Shown here in pieces: positions 26,152 to 37,300 of a stretch of DNA of 64,000 bases. The DNA lies in the NCBI GenBank assembly GCA_003116975.1, contig BGKB01000010.1, positions 1 through 64,000 of the forward strand, written 5' to 3'. The first letter of the stretch is position 1, and each line of letters starts with the position of its first letter. A program made the position numbers and the translations under genes. The notes under the pieces were generated by a model that was not told the origin of the DNA, ran no database searches, and worked only from the letters and a program-made list of their open reading frames with translations. This DNA is from Aurantiochytrium sp. KH105. Lineage: Eukaryota > Sar > Bigyra > Thraustochytrida > Thraustochytriidae.

Positions 26152-27815
26152 ATGGGTGTCGACGCTACTTCGGCCGAGGCGACGACAAATGACCCCATGG
26201 AAACACAGCCGTCAGCGATGACAGCGACGGCAGCACCAACAGCGACGGCGGGATCATCATCTTTTTCGATGAAGAGTTTGAGCGGCGTCGATGTCATTTT
26301 GAGTCGTGCCTCGCCGTTCGGAAACGAAACGGGTCCACTTCCCTCGGGAGAGTTTTACCCGGGCAAGGTAGGTTTCTCGCGTCTTATCAAGGTCCCTCGC
26401 GCGCCTTTTTTAACGCCAAGAGGCGCGGTTTTCTTGATCTTGTGTGCTATGAGCGGCAAGGTCGAGATAAAATGAAGAACGACAAAGAAGAGGAGTTCTC
26501 AGGTAGGACGAAGAGGCATTCTTGATTGACTGACAGATTTGACGACTTGAAATTTAACGCTTGCACAATGCAGGAGACGCGAGACTATATCGGATCCCAG
26601 TCGCGTGTGTTGGTCATTGGCGCGGGCGGCCTCGGGTGTGAACTTTTGAAAAACCTCGCGCTCTCTGGCTTCCGCTCGATCGATGTGATCGATCTCGATA
26701 CGATTGATGTGACGAACTTGAACCGGCAATTTCTCTTTCGCCAAAAAGATGTGGGCCGAATGAAAGCCGAGGTGGCTGCGGAGTTTATTCAAAAACGAGT
26801 CCCCGGCGTGTCCGTGACCGCTCACACATGCCCGATTCAAGAAAAGGACGAGACTTTTTACAGACAGTTTAGCGTCGTGATTGCGGGCTTGGACAATATC
26901 AAGGCGCGTCGCTGGATGAACAGCCTGCTTCACCAAATGGTAGAGACCGATGACGAGGGCAATGTCGACCCAGACTCGGTTATTCCGCTCATCGACGGTG
27001 GCACCGAGGCATTTAAAGGCCAGGCCCGCGTCATTCTCCCGATGGCGACCTCTTGCTTCGAATGCTCCATGGATTCGTTCCCACCGCAAGTTCACTTTCC
27101 CCTTTGTACCGTGGCAGAGACGCCGCGCAAGCCCGACCATTGCATCGCATACGTACTCTTCGCCATCAACAAATCGCTCAGCAACCCGGAGGCGGATCGC
27201 ATCTACGAGGGCTTTGTGGAAAAGTTTGGCGCTGGAACCAAGCTCGATAAGGACGACCCTGCGCACATGCGTTTTATCTTTGAGCTCGCTCAAGACCGTG
27301 CCAATCTATTTCATATTGAGGGTGTCACGTACATGTTGACGATGGGAGTAGTGAAGAACATCATCCCCGCTGTGGCATCTACAAACGCCATCATTGCGGG
27401 AGCCTGCGTCAATGAGGCCTTCAAGGTGCTTTCCTGGAGCTCCCAGTCTCTCAATACCTACTACATGTACAATGGAACGACGGGCGTGTACTCGTATACG
27501 TTTGAGTATGGACGCAAGCCGGATTGTCCCGTGTGCAATGCCGAAGAATTGCGTTGGAGCATGGACGCGGAGGAAACGTTGCAGGTGCTCATGGACCGCC
27601 TCATGAGTGACTCGACGCTCCAACTTGAAAAGCCTTCCATCGCCAAACCTGGTCTCTCTCTGTACATTCAAAAGCCCGAGGCCTTGCGGAAACAGACCGA
27701 GGCAAATCTTTCTAAAAAGCTCGGCGACCTTCTCGAGTCTGGCGACGTCATCACCGTCACGGACCCGATATATCCTGCGGGCCAGAACGTTAGCATCATC
27801 ATCAAACTCGATTGA
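26152..27815 (+). CDS. UBA3: NEDD8-activating enzyme E1 catalytic subunit (UBA3), two exons
   Basis: CDS is 26152-26367 joined to 26574-27815, giving 485 residues (human UBA3 463). UBA3 with APP-BP1/NAE1 adenylates NEDD8 and passes it through a cysteine thioester to UBC12, feeding cullin neddylation. Exon 1 encodes the family-specific lead (ILSRASPF, like human FLERSGPF). Exon 2 begins ETRDYIGSQSRVLVIGAGGLGCE (nucleotide-binding), then DLDTIDVTNLNRQFLF, RRWMNSLL, LIDGGTE.FKGQARV, the catalytic Cys250 in FPLCTVAETPRKPDHCI, and the zinc pairs CFEC and CPVC. The C-terminal ubiquitin-like domain ends VSIIIKLD, as in the human enzyme. Both exons meet in phase 0 with AAG|gta...cag|GAG. Start at 26152 (MGVDATSAEA) is the only ATG before the conserved lead. 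Confidence 0.92.
26368..26573 (+). other. Intron of UBA3 (206 bp)
   Basis: Donor aag|gtaggt at 26368 and acceptor atgcag|gag at 26573. Protein homology runs directly across the join and the phase is conserved (phase 0), and the intron contains in-frame stops. Inside it, at 26501-26507, an acceptor-like ttctcag directly abuts a donor-like gtagga. Confidence 0.8.
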
Positions 27816-29457
27816 AGCTTGCAACGCTGGTTGTTGATACAGACCACTCGCTTCTCTCTCTATGCAATGGTAATCCTTTTGGTTTGAAACCTCTTCGACC
27901 CCTGGCGATAATTAAATTTAATGGTAATACTTCACATGGCAGAGGGAAGGAAACTCTTCAAGGCAGCTTTCGATCTTGCAAATTTTCTATCTTTTCGTAA
28001 TAGACCCACTTTTGTCCTACCCACCCACTGGCATGTGAAGAAGAAGTCGTCCGTTCTTTTGCGGAGCCAGGTCATCATTTCATGAAAAAACAAAACAAAA
28101 GAAACACGAGATTTTTAAAATTTTAAAATTAGGATAAGTAGGCCAGACCTTCTGATGTGTGGGTCAGTTTTGTCCTCGACGATCATCCGTGATGAAGCTG
28201 TTTCGTCCTCCACATTTGATGGGTGTCGTCTCGTCATCTCGCGCTCACCTTGCATACGTAAGCTCTTAACCGTCAGCGGTTTCAATTCCCACACCCTCCA
28301 CCCGAGTCCACTGCGCTACTTCTACCGGGTGACAAGGCTACACTGTCCAGTCAGGATACCTGCCTTGAACCGAAGTATCGCGACGATCGCAAATGTATGT
28401 GGGAGATTTGCTCTGGTTTCTTCGCGCTTTCCCCCCCTCAAAAGCGCCAGGTGAGAAGTGGCCCTCTCCACTACTCTCCACTGGCGCGGTCGTTTCTTTT
28501 TTTTCCCCGCCTGGGCGCGCCCACGCGGGGCGCGTTTGCCGACAGTGGGCGCAGCGCATTCCCGACTTGCGCGCGGGGGCGGCAAGTGGAGAATGGGCCC
28601 CGGGGCGGCGGCGGGCGCGGCGCAAGTGGGAATGGGCGGGCCGCGCACTTGCGCACGGGCGGCGCAAGTGGAGAATGGGCGCGCGCAAGTGGCGCGAGGG
28701 GGCGCGGGAAAAAGCCGCGAGTAGACTTCGAAGCAGCAGCGCAGCCGCAGCGACCCGGGTCCCTGGAGCGCTCGCGCGCGAGGGACTCGCCCGCGGCCGG
28801 CGTACGCGCGCGCGTCGTCGCCCGCGCCCGCGCACGCGAGCCCGCCTCTCCGCGAGCCCGCGGAGGAGCCCGCGAGCCCGCGGCAAGCGCCGCGCTGGAT
28901 TTTCGAAATCGGATCTCGCGCCAGATCCGCTGCGGACTCTGCGCCGGCACGGTCCCGCGAGGCGCGCCGGGCAGCGCGCAAGCTCGCCCGCGGCGAGGCG
29001 AGGCGGGGCCCGCGGAGCCGCGTCCACGCGCGCACGCCCGCCAGCCCACGCGCCCGCCCGCCCGCGCGCGCGCGCACAGCCGCGCAGAACGGAGCAGAGA
29101 AGAGCAGAGAGAGTCCCGAGGGGGTTAGACGCGCCCCGCTCGACCCAACCCGACCCAGGCCGCGCGCTCTCTTGCGCTCTCTTGCGCTCGCGCTTGTGCT
29201 CGCGGCTAGTAAGTCCCGGTCGCTTGCTGCGCCCTGCGCCGACGCCTTCAGCGCCGCGCGTGCGCTAGCTCGCAAGCGAGTCAGCGAGAGCGAGCGCTGG
29301 GCCACCGCGTGGAAAAAGTTGAGGCGTTTCCCAGGCAAAAAGCGGCGCGCTCGTGCTGCGCGTACGCTCAAGCAGCGCGTGCGCTCAATACGTTCGTCCT
29401 TCTGCTCATCTGCTCGCCCGGTCACTCGCCCGCACGTCTGATCACTTGGTTGCGACC
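27816..29457. other. Intergenic region with GC-rich island
   Basis: 1.64 kb between UBA3 and the HAT-repeat gene, both on the plus strand. The first 630 bp are AT-richer with no gene; positions 28500-29100 are extremely GC-rich and open in most frames for that reason, with no recognisable protein. It probably includes the promoter and 5' UTR of the HAT gene. A diverged short repeat (28581-28698) is listed separately. A weak tRNA-like stretch near 28262-28320 was examined and rejected. Confidence 0.55.
28581..28698. repeat. Dispersed direct repeat of gcgcaagtggagaatgggc in a GC island
   Basis: Copies at about 28581-28597 (ggcaagtggagaatggg), 28620-28637 (lacking ag), 28662-28680 (perfect) and a 5' half copy at 28683-28692. 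Reverse-oriented cgcacttgcgc elements at 28643-28655 and 28563-28574 can pair with the gcgcaag halves. Confidence 0.65.
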
Positions 29458-32400
29458 ATGTACTCAGGCCACGGCTGGCAGCAACAAAACGTCGACGAGT
29501 CCGAGGATGCCGAGGTGCAGGGCATTCTGGGGGGCCACGGGCGCGGGTCGGGAACTAGCCACGATCGCAACAACAACAACAACAGCAATACCGGCGGCAG
29601 TCACGGTAATGCCGGCCTCGCGGGAGGGGCCAGCGCCGAGCATGCCGCGCAGACAGGATACAACGACTACAACTTTCTCATGAGCAAGAACATCTTTGCG
29701 CCGTCTGGCGGCGCGCACTTTCTAAATGGGACCGTTGACGGCGTCGAGCAGAGTCAATTGAACGCCAACGTTGAGGGCTTCACCCCACGCATGTACATGG
29801 TGCAGATGCCAACACCACCTCCGGTGGACCCAAATGCGTCAGATGCACATCATCATCAAATGGGATCCGCCTACGATGTCGTATGGCCCCACAATCAGCA
29901 GCAACAGTCACTTTTTGCTCACGATGAGCGTGCGCAACATCGCACGCCAGGACCTGGACAAACAAACTCGCAAGGACAGAGTCCACTGAATTCTTTTCGC
30001 TTCGGCTTTGGAGGCCTATCGTACCAGCACGGCGCCGACGCAAACGTGGGCCAGACCGGTTCTTCTTCCTCGTCCTCGTCGGCGTCGACCTCTTCAACTT
30101 CATCCTCACAGTTCGCACCTGGGGTAGGTGACGGCAACGCCACGGCGCAAATGCCTCCGCACCAGGCATTTTACGCGAGCGGGGAAGACGGTGTGTCTGG
30201 CTACGGTATGGATTCTTCCGACAATGGCGCTGGCCCATCCTGGTATGACCAGCTTCCACAACAGAATCACCAGACGAACCCGGACCAGGGGGCTGGACGG
30301 GAGCACCATTTTCGCCACCAACAGCATCAACATCAGCATCAGCATCAAAACTTTGTGCCACACGAAATATACGGAACGGACAGCAATGGTTCGATGGGAC
30401 CTGTTTCGGCCAATGGCTCCTCCAGTGGGATAATGCCGCTCAGTTTCGATGGCTCGCAGCACGCCTATCCTGGCTATGGTGCCTCGCCCTTCTTTGCTGT
30501 TCCCGAGGACAACGCCGTGCATTCCTTGGGCGCTAACTTTAGTCAGCTGGGTTTCGACGAGTCCGTGAATGACCAACATCGCGAAGGCGGCTTCAATAGC
30601 GCCGCACTTGCCTTTCACGCCAGAGGTCATGCGCCACCAGGTTATACAGGCGGACATGGGAGCTTTGGCCAAGGTCAGCAAGGCTATGCTCACCAACAAC
30701 AGTCGCGCGGGTCGCAAGCAGGGTCATCCACTGCTGGAAGTGACACGTACTACGGAAGCGATCCCTCGAGGTCAACTTCATCAGCGATTCCGGGCGGTCC
30801 CGAGAGTTTTGGCGCCGGTTCGGGGCTTGGATTTCTCCCCAGCAGACAGCGCGACGCCACCGCTTCCTTTGACTCGTCCACGGACCAAAAGTCGATTGGG
30901 ACCCCTGTGTCCACGCCTCAGTCTTCGCCCATGCGCGGTCCCCAAATGTCGCCGCAAATGTATCCGGGTGCGCATCGCGGCTCGGGTGACTTTGGTAACC
31001 TCGGTTCTCCCCAGCGTGGCCCCTCCTTTGCCGAGGCAGCGAGCGCGTCCTCGTTCATGGGACAATCTCAGCAACAGCAACAGCAACATCAACAGCAACA
31101 GCAACCTAGTCGCGGGGGGTACATTGGTGCTCTCTCGGGGCGAGGCGGTGGAGATGCGCATCCCGAGCAGGGCGTCAAAGAGGCGTCATCAACAGCACAA
31201 CCCTCGCCCATGGCGTATTCTGCCGCAGTCACGGGCGGCATGCGGAAAGGAGGCCCCGCTCGACACTCTGATGGCGAAGACGAACGCAAAGAGAAGCGCG
31301 ACATGATTGGTAGCCCTCAGCACACGCCAGCTGGCCGACCAGCCTCCTCGTCCCTTTCTTCTTCGGGCAGCAGCACATGGAGTAACAGAGTTGCGGCCGC
31401 GGCGGCCATACCTGCTTCCTCGGGCGGAAGCGGTCCCGCTGCTGCTGGCAAAAACAAGGTCAATAACAACAACAACAACAACAATCACGCCAATGTCGCC
31501 AACAGCAATAACAAGAACCGTACGCAGCCTCAGCCGCAGCATGAACAACCTCAGCGCGCAGAGACCGTCGCGCAGGATTCGGCCTGGGCACAGAAGAAGA
31601 AGAGCGAGCTTGACGAAACACCACAGACACGAAGTGTATTCAAGGAATTCTACAAAAGCTTTCGCAGCAAGGAGAAAGAAAGCGTGGCGGAAGCCTTTGC
31701 ATACGCTCGGCGCTCGCTGCAGTCCAAAGATGTGCCAGAGCGCATTCACTGGCGAATTTATCTGGAAATGGCAGATTTGGCAAAGCGCGAGAACCAATTT
31801 CAAGAAGCTCGAGAGCTATATCAACTCGTCAATGAGACGCAACCTTTTGCGCATCAAGGCTGGCTTGAGTACTCGAAAATGGAAGAAGAGTGCGGGCGTC
31901 TCTTGCATTGCAGATCGATCCTCCAGCGGGGTCTGGAGTACTGCAATTACGCAGAACAATTGCTTACCAAAGCCATTAAGCACGAAGAGCGCCTCGGAAA
32001 CTTGGACAACGCTCGCGCGCTCTTGTCTCGTCTGCGCTCCCAAAATGTGGAAAAAGCGTGGCGTACAATCCTCGAAGGCGCTCTACTCGAGGCCCGCGCA
32101 GGAAACATTGTTGTCGCCCGCAAAGTCTTCAAGTACCTCATGGAAAATGTGCCATGGTACGGCCCAATCTACTTTGAGGCAACACGCTTCGAGGAGAAGA
32201 ACGAAGAGTTCGACCGTGCCATTGCCATTGTGGAAAAGGGTCTCAAAGAAATCCCTCGCTATGGTCCGCTCTGGTTCAATGCTTTTCGTCTGCACGAAAA
32301 AACCGAAATGGAGCAGGCCATCCGCGCCGCGTCTGGGGCCAAGGCCCACCAAGTGGCGCGCGAGACTTGCCAGCTCCTGCGCAAGGAGGAAGATCGCGCT

Positions 32401-33723
32401 CGCTTTGTACTGCAAGACATGTTTGGCGTGGACGACGCCTGCTTCGTCGTTAACACCGTTCCGTGCAAGCTTTTGCAAACGCGGGGCGCCTTGCAGCGCG
32501 CAATGAATTGCATCTCCAAGGAGCTCGTGTGGAAGGTTCACTTTGAGGCCGCACAGGTTGCCGAGCGCGGCGGCGGGTCCGAGGCCTTGCAACGTGCGCG
32601 TCACGCCTACGTGCAGAGCGTCCTGCGATGCCCTGTAAATCTGCGCTGGAAGGTTTGGCTGGCAGGGGCCCGCGCCGAGCTCGCCCACGCAAACATGGAG
32701 AAGGCGCGCCAGCTCCTCGATCGCGCGCTCGTCGATGTGCCGGCCAAGTCGCGCGCTCAGGTCCTGCTCGAGTGCTCGAGGATCGAAGAGTATGAGGGTA
32801 ACGTTGACAAGGCGCGAGAGGTGCTCGTTCGGGCTCGCGCCGAGACACGGCACGAGTGGAAGGTCTTCCTCGAGGCTGTAATGCTCGAGCTCCGCAATGG
32901 CCACCGCGAGGACGCTATCCGCGCAGCCGAGGACGCGCTCGCCACCCACTCCGGAACAGGTCGACTTTGGGCCATCCTTGTGCAGCTCAAGCATGCCATC
33001 GGACCTGACTCGCAGAGACTTGTATTCCGCGAGGCGCTCAAGAGTTGTCCCAAGTCTGGCGAGGTTTGGTGCGAGGGCGCACGTCTCCACATGAACCCGG
33101 TATCACCGTACTTTGACCTCGAAACGGCGTCTCGTTACCTGGAGTTTGCCATTCAGTTCACGCCGCAGTACGGTGGTAGTTTCCTCGAGCTCATGCGCTG
33201 GAAGTTACTGCAGAGCAACTTTGGTGATCAGCGCGCCTTTCCCGACTACTCACACGTCGAGGATGCCCATACGTTTCGGGCCAATATGATGGCCTGCGAC
33301 ACTTCTGACATCGAACTTCGCTGCGTGAATGCGGACCCAAACTACGGCGCACTTTGGTTCCATTGCAAGCGCGGGCCCTTCGACACGGCGCGCCAGGTGT
33401 TGCGCACAGCAAAGAGTCTCATGATCGAGGAGCTTACAAAGTTTCGCGCGGTCTATCGGGAGGCTATTGTAGAGTCGATCCACCGCAAGCGTGATACTGC
33501 CGCGCGCCAGCTCTCTCGTGCCAAGTCTCGCACAACCCCGGCTCTCGCCGGAGGTGAAGATCGTTGGCTCACCGAGCGACTTGAGCCTATGCATGATGCC
33601 AAGTCGTACGCCAACTTTAGTACGGGCCTTCTGAGCGTCAACTGGCTCGGTGAGCATGTCGGTCTCTTGGTTGACCGCGAGCGTCGCAAGTTTCTCTTTG
33701 GCTCCGACCAGATCGTCCCATAG
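29458..33723 (+). CDS. HAT-repeat protein with long N/Q/S/G-rich N-terminal region
   Basis: A 1421-residue protein; ATG 29458 (MYSGHGWQQQNVDESED) is the first in frame that makes a sensible N-terminus. Residues 1-720 are low-complexity, with His/Gln and Asn runs, Ser runs and a Lys/Asn stretch: prion-like in composition. From about 720 to the end runs a superhelix of half-a-TPR (HAT) type repeats, for example RIHWRIYLEMADLAKRENQF, GWLEYSKMEEECGR, AWRTILEGALLEARAGN and PIYFEATRFEEKNEEFDRA, each with the spaced W...E/Y...E pattern. HAT repeats mark RNA-processing scaffolds (Prp6, CstF77, Rrp5, HCF107/Mbb1). The single-copy C-terminus GALWFHCKRGPFDTARQVLR suggests a specific conserved protein rather than Prp6, whose N-terminal domain is missing. 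RNA processing is inferred; the exact orthologue is not recognised. Confidence 0.8.
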   Translation: MYSGHGWQQQNVDESEDAEVQGILGGHGRGSGTSHDRNNNNNSNTGGSHGNAGLAGGASAEHAAQTGYNDYNFLMSKNIFAPSGGAHFLNGTVDGVEQSQLNANVEGFTPRMYMVQMPTPPPVDPNASDAHHHQMGSAYDVVWPHNQQQQSLFAHDERAQHRTPGPGQTNSQGQSPLNSFRFGFGGLSYQHGADANVGQTGSSSSSSSASTSSTSSSQFAPGVGDGNATAQMPPHQAFYASGEDGVSGYGMDSSDNGAGPSWYDQLPQQNHQTNPDQGAGREHHFRHQQHQHQHQHQNFVPHEIYGTDSNGSMGPVSANGSSSGIMPLSFDGSQHAYPGYGASPFFAVPEDNAVHSLGANFSQLGFDESVNDQHREGGFNSAALAFHARGHAPPGYTGGHGSFGQGQQGYAHQQQSRGSQAGSSTAGSDTYYGSDPSRSTSSAIPGGPESFGAGSGLGFLPSRQRDATASFDSSTDQKSIGTPVSTPQSSPMRGPQMSPQMYPGAHRGSGDFGNLGSPQRGPSFAEAASASSFMGQSQQQQQQHQQQQQPSRGGYIGALSGRGGGDAHPEQGVKEASSTAQPSPMAYSAAVTGGMRKGGPARHSDGEDERKEKRDMIGSPQHTPAGRPASSSLSSSGSSTWSNRVAAAAAIPASSGGSGPAAAGKNKVNNNNNNNNHANVANSNNKNRTQPQPQHEQPQRAETVAQDSAWAQKKKSELDETPQTRSVFKEFYKSFRSKEKESVAEAFAYARRSLQSKDVPERIHWRIYLEMADLAKRENQFQEARELYQLVNETQPFAHQGWLEYSKMEEECGRLLHCRSILQRGLEYCNYAEQLLTKAIKHEERLGNLDNARALLSRLRSQNVEKAWRTILEGALLEARAGNIVVARKVFKYLMENVPWYGPIYFEATRFEEKNEEFDRAIAIVEKGLKEIPRYGPLWFNAFRLHEKTEMEQAIRAASGAKAHQVARETCQLLRKEEDRARFVLQDMFGVDDACFVVNTVPCKLLQTRGALQRAMNCISKELVWKVHFEAAQVAERGGGSEALQRARHAYVQSVLRCPVNLRWKVWLAGARAELAHANMEKARQLLDRALVDVPAKSRAQVLLECSRIEEYEGNVDKAREVLVRARAETRHEWKVFLEAVMLELRNGHREDAIRAAEDALATHSGTGRLWAILVQLKHAIGPDSQRLVFREALKSCPKSGEVWCEGARLHMNPVSPYFDLETASRYLEFAIQFTPQYGGSFLELMRWKLLQSNFGDQRAFPDYSHVEDAHTFRANMMACDTSDIELRCVNADPNYGALWFHCKRGPFDTARQVLRTAKSLMIEELTKFRAVYREAIVESIHRKRDTAARQLSRAKSRTTPALAGGEDRWLTERLEPMHDAKSYANFSTGLLSVNWLGEHVGLLVDRERRKFLFGSDQIVP

Positions 33724-34318
33724 GTGTTTTTTCCACTCCTCATATCTTCTTCTTCATCCTCTCTCCCCCTTTTTTCTTGACTTTTCTTGGTCATGGTCAT
33801 GGTAGGTTACGCGACGTTGGAAGAAAGGACAGAAATGATGGAAGACAAAAGGCATGCTCTCATGTCTTGCTGTAGGCTATGTCCTGAAATTACCCTCATT
33901 CTCACCTTCTTTTCAATGTAAGCGTGTACGTACATGAACTTGTGCATAGAGAAAGGGAAAAAGAAAAAGAAGCTGTACAAGCCTTAATAAATATCGTTTT
34001 CCGCCTCACCTTTCAGTCTGGCCCAAAGGTCGCTGCATAATTCTCTTTTTACACGACACACGAAAAAAAAAAAAAAGTTCGCCACACCCACCAAGCAAGC
34101 AGGTTTTTCCAATCGTTCATTCATTCAATCATTCATTCCGTTTTCACTCTGTTTCTTTTTTTTGTGTGGGGGGGGAGGGGGCGTGTCGTATGTTATCGTG
34201 GCATGAAAATCATCACCTTCTTCCCATCTTTGTCTTTCGCACACAGAAACACACAAAGCCTTTTAGGGATGGAGTGGGGGTGGTGAGAATGCCATTCTTC
34301 ACGTTCATTTTATGTTTT
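33724..34318. other. 3'-3' intergenic region
   Basis: 595 bp between convergent HAT and PurL genes. It is AT-richer with poly-A (34063-34076), attc repeats (34118-34138) and a poly-G run (34168-34180). An aataaa hexamer at 33986-33991 could be a polyadenylation signal for the HAT gene, 263 bp beyond its stop. No gene seen. Confidence 0.5.
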
Positions 34319-37300
34319 TTAGCTTGACGTCGCGAAGCGGTAGGCATTGTTGAACATCTTAGCCCAGGGCGACGTGGAAAGCTCAGCCTGCGTCCAGGAC
34401 TCGCCCGTCGGCTTCCAGGGCCACTGCCACATGCGGCAGGCACGTTCCGGATGCGGCATGAGCGCCAGATGACGGCCGTTCGCCGAGGCGAGTGCCGTGA
34501 CACCCTTGGGGGAGCCGTTCGGGTTGAACGGGTACGCCTCGGTCTCCTCGCCAGCGTCGTCGACGTAGCGAAGCGGGGCCTGGCCTTGCTCGAGAACCGA
34601 CTTCATTACGGCCTCGTCAGGGAAGTGAGCACGGCCCTCGCCGTGAGCAACCCACACACCGAGAACGGAGCCCTCCATGCCCTTGAACATCATCGTACCG
34701 TTGTCTTCGCGCACCTTGACCGAGACAAAGCGGGACTCGTAACGCCCCGAAGCGTTGTGCACGAAACGAGGCTGCTTCTGCCAGTTCACATCGTGCGTCG
34801 ACTGGTTGTAGGTCTCGTCAAGACCCGGTACCCAGCCGAGCAGCGCCATAAGCTGGCAGCCGTTGCAGACACCAAGACTGAACGTGTCGGGGCGCTGGTA
34901 AAAGGTCTGGAACTCGTTCCACACGGCCTCGTTGAAGCGAATGACGCCGGCCCAGCCCTTGGCGCTGTCCATGACGTCGGCGTAGCTAAAGCCACCCACA
35001 AACGCAATGCCTTGAAAGTCGGCCAACTTGACCTTGCCCAGCTTGAGATCTGCCACGGCGACATCCCATGCCTCAAAGCCAGCAGCCGTGAAGGCGGCGG
35101 CCATTTCGCGGTCGCCGTTCGAGCCCTCCTCACGCAGAACGGCGACACGAGGCTTGCTCGTCGCGCTGGACGCCAATTCCGAGAGAATCTTGGCCTGGTG
35201 CGCGGCCTCAGGCTCAACGTCGAAGGAAACCTTCCAGGGCGGGAGGGTGCGGTCCTTCAAGCCCGTCATCTCCGACTCCACGCAGGCCGGGTTAGCCTGG
35301 AGCTTATCGAGACGGAAGCTCGTGGCCTCCCAGACATCACGCCAGTGCGTCATTGAGCTCTGCGCGGCAAAGAGATCGGCGCCCTCGTACTTGATGGCCA
35401 ACGTCTGGGCGTCCGCAACAACGGCTCCAAGGTCCGTGCACGTGACGCCAGCCGCCTCAAAGCGGCCCTTGACGGCCTCGAGGTGGCTCTCCGCAACTTG
35501 GAGGACAAGACCGGCCTCCTCGGCAAAGAGATCGGCGAGAACGCCATGCTTGGACGGAACCGTAATGTCGAGACCAAGGTTTCCGGCAAAGGCCATCTCC
35601 AGGACGCACGTGATGAGACCACCGTCGGAGACGTCGTGGCCGGCGAGGATCTGGCGCGCCTCGAGCGCCTCCTGGGTGGCGTTGAACGCAGTGACGAGCT
35701 TGGACGGATCGTCGAGATCGGGCGCCGAGTCGCCAATCTGCTTGTAGACTTGCGCGAGCGCAGAACCACCAAGACGGCCACCCTCGCTGATGGCAATGTG
35801 CACAAGCCGCGACGGCTCATCGACGCGCTTGAGGTCAGGAGTGGCCGTGAGCGTCACGTCGGGGCACATGGCGTAGACGGAGATGGCAAGCTGGCCAGGG
35901 CACTTGACAACCTCATCGCCAGCCTTGGCGGCCATGGACAAGGAATCCTTGCCGCCATCGACGGCGATACCGACCTCATGCATAACCTTGCACATGGCCT
36001 CGCAGGCATCGTACATGGCGGCACCCTCGCCCGCAAGCTTGGCGGCCCACATCCAGTTGGCCGAGCACTTGACGTCCTCGAGGGCGGTGACCTTGGCGAA
36101 GACCAGGTTGGTGAGCGACTCGGCCACGGTCATGCGCGCCATGGCGCCAGCGGAGACGAGACCCTTGATGGGTTGCTCGCCAATGGCCGTGGCAACACCG
36201 GTGAACTTGCCGTTCGCGTCCGGAAAGTGCGCTTGCGCAATGATGCCGACGTCAGCGAGCGGGGTGTGGAGCGGGCCAACGCACTGCTGCTGCGCGATAA
36301 GGCCAGTCACGGAGCGATCGACCTTTGTCGTGAGGAAGCGCTTGGAGCCAATCTGCAGCAGGCGCAGCACGCGATCAAGGGCCTCCGAGAACTCGACGCC
36401 ATCGAGATTGAGGGCCTCAAGCTTGTTCTCGGCGCGCTCCGAGGTAAAAGTCTTTTGCGGCATCTTGCCCAGGACATCGTCGAGGTGAAGGTTCACGGGT
36501 GTCGAGCCGTCGCGCTCGTCATGAACGCGGACAATGCTATCGCCGGTGATCTCACCGAGAAAGGCAAAGGGCATGTTCTCGCGAGCGCAGATGCGCTCAA
36601 AGAGAGGCTTGTGCTCGGCACGAATGAGAAGCGCGCAGTTCTCCTGGTACTCTGCGCCCCAAAGCTCCAGCGCGGTCATCGTCTTATCGCCCTGCGGCAG
36701 GCGACGGAGGAAGAGCTCGGCGCCCGCGGGCTCGGAGATCTCCTTGAGCACGTTGCCGTTGCCGCCGGCGCCCTGGTCGTGGATGCTCACGATGGGGTTC
36801 TTGTCACCGAGCTCCACGCAGGCGCGAATGACGCGGTTCATCTTGTTCTCCATCTCAGCGTCGCCGCGCTGGACAGCGTTAAAGTCGAGGTCGGCCGTCT
36901 TGGCGTCCTGCACGCGGCTCGAGGCGGCACCGCCACCCATGCCAATGCGGTACGCGGGTCCGCCGACCTTGACAACCACCATGCCCTTTTCGGGCTCGCC
37001 CTTGGTCACGTGGCGGCCGTCGAGGAGGCCGACGCCGGAGCTCATCATGATAGGCTTGATCCACTCACGGCGCTCGCCGTTCGGGAGACGCATGCCGAAG
37101 GAACGCGTGTATCCGCTAATGACGGGCTCGCCAAACTTGTTGCCATAGTCGGAGGCGCCGTTGCTTGCCTCGATCTCGATCTGGAGAGGGCGCGCCATGT
37201 TCGACGGGTACTCGAAGTCTGCGTCCTCCCAGGGCTGCTCGTAGCCCGGAATGCGCAGGTTGCCAACGCAGTACGACGAGGTACCAGCGACAACGAGTGC

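Noticed and set aside
28262-28320. tRNA-like stretch with a ggtttcaattcc T-arm-like motif
   Set aside because: The surrounding bases do not form a T stem (gcggt against cccac), and no D arm or acceptor stem can be built.
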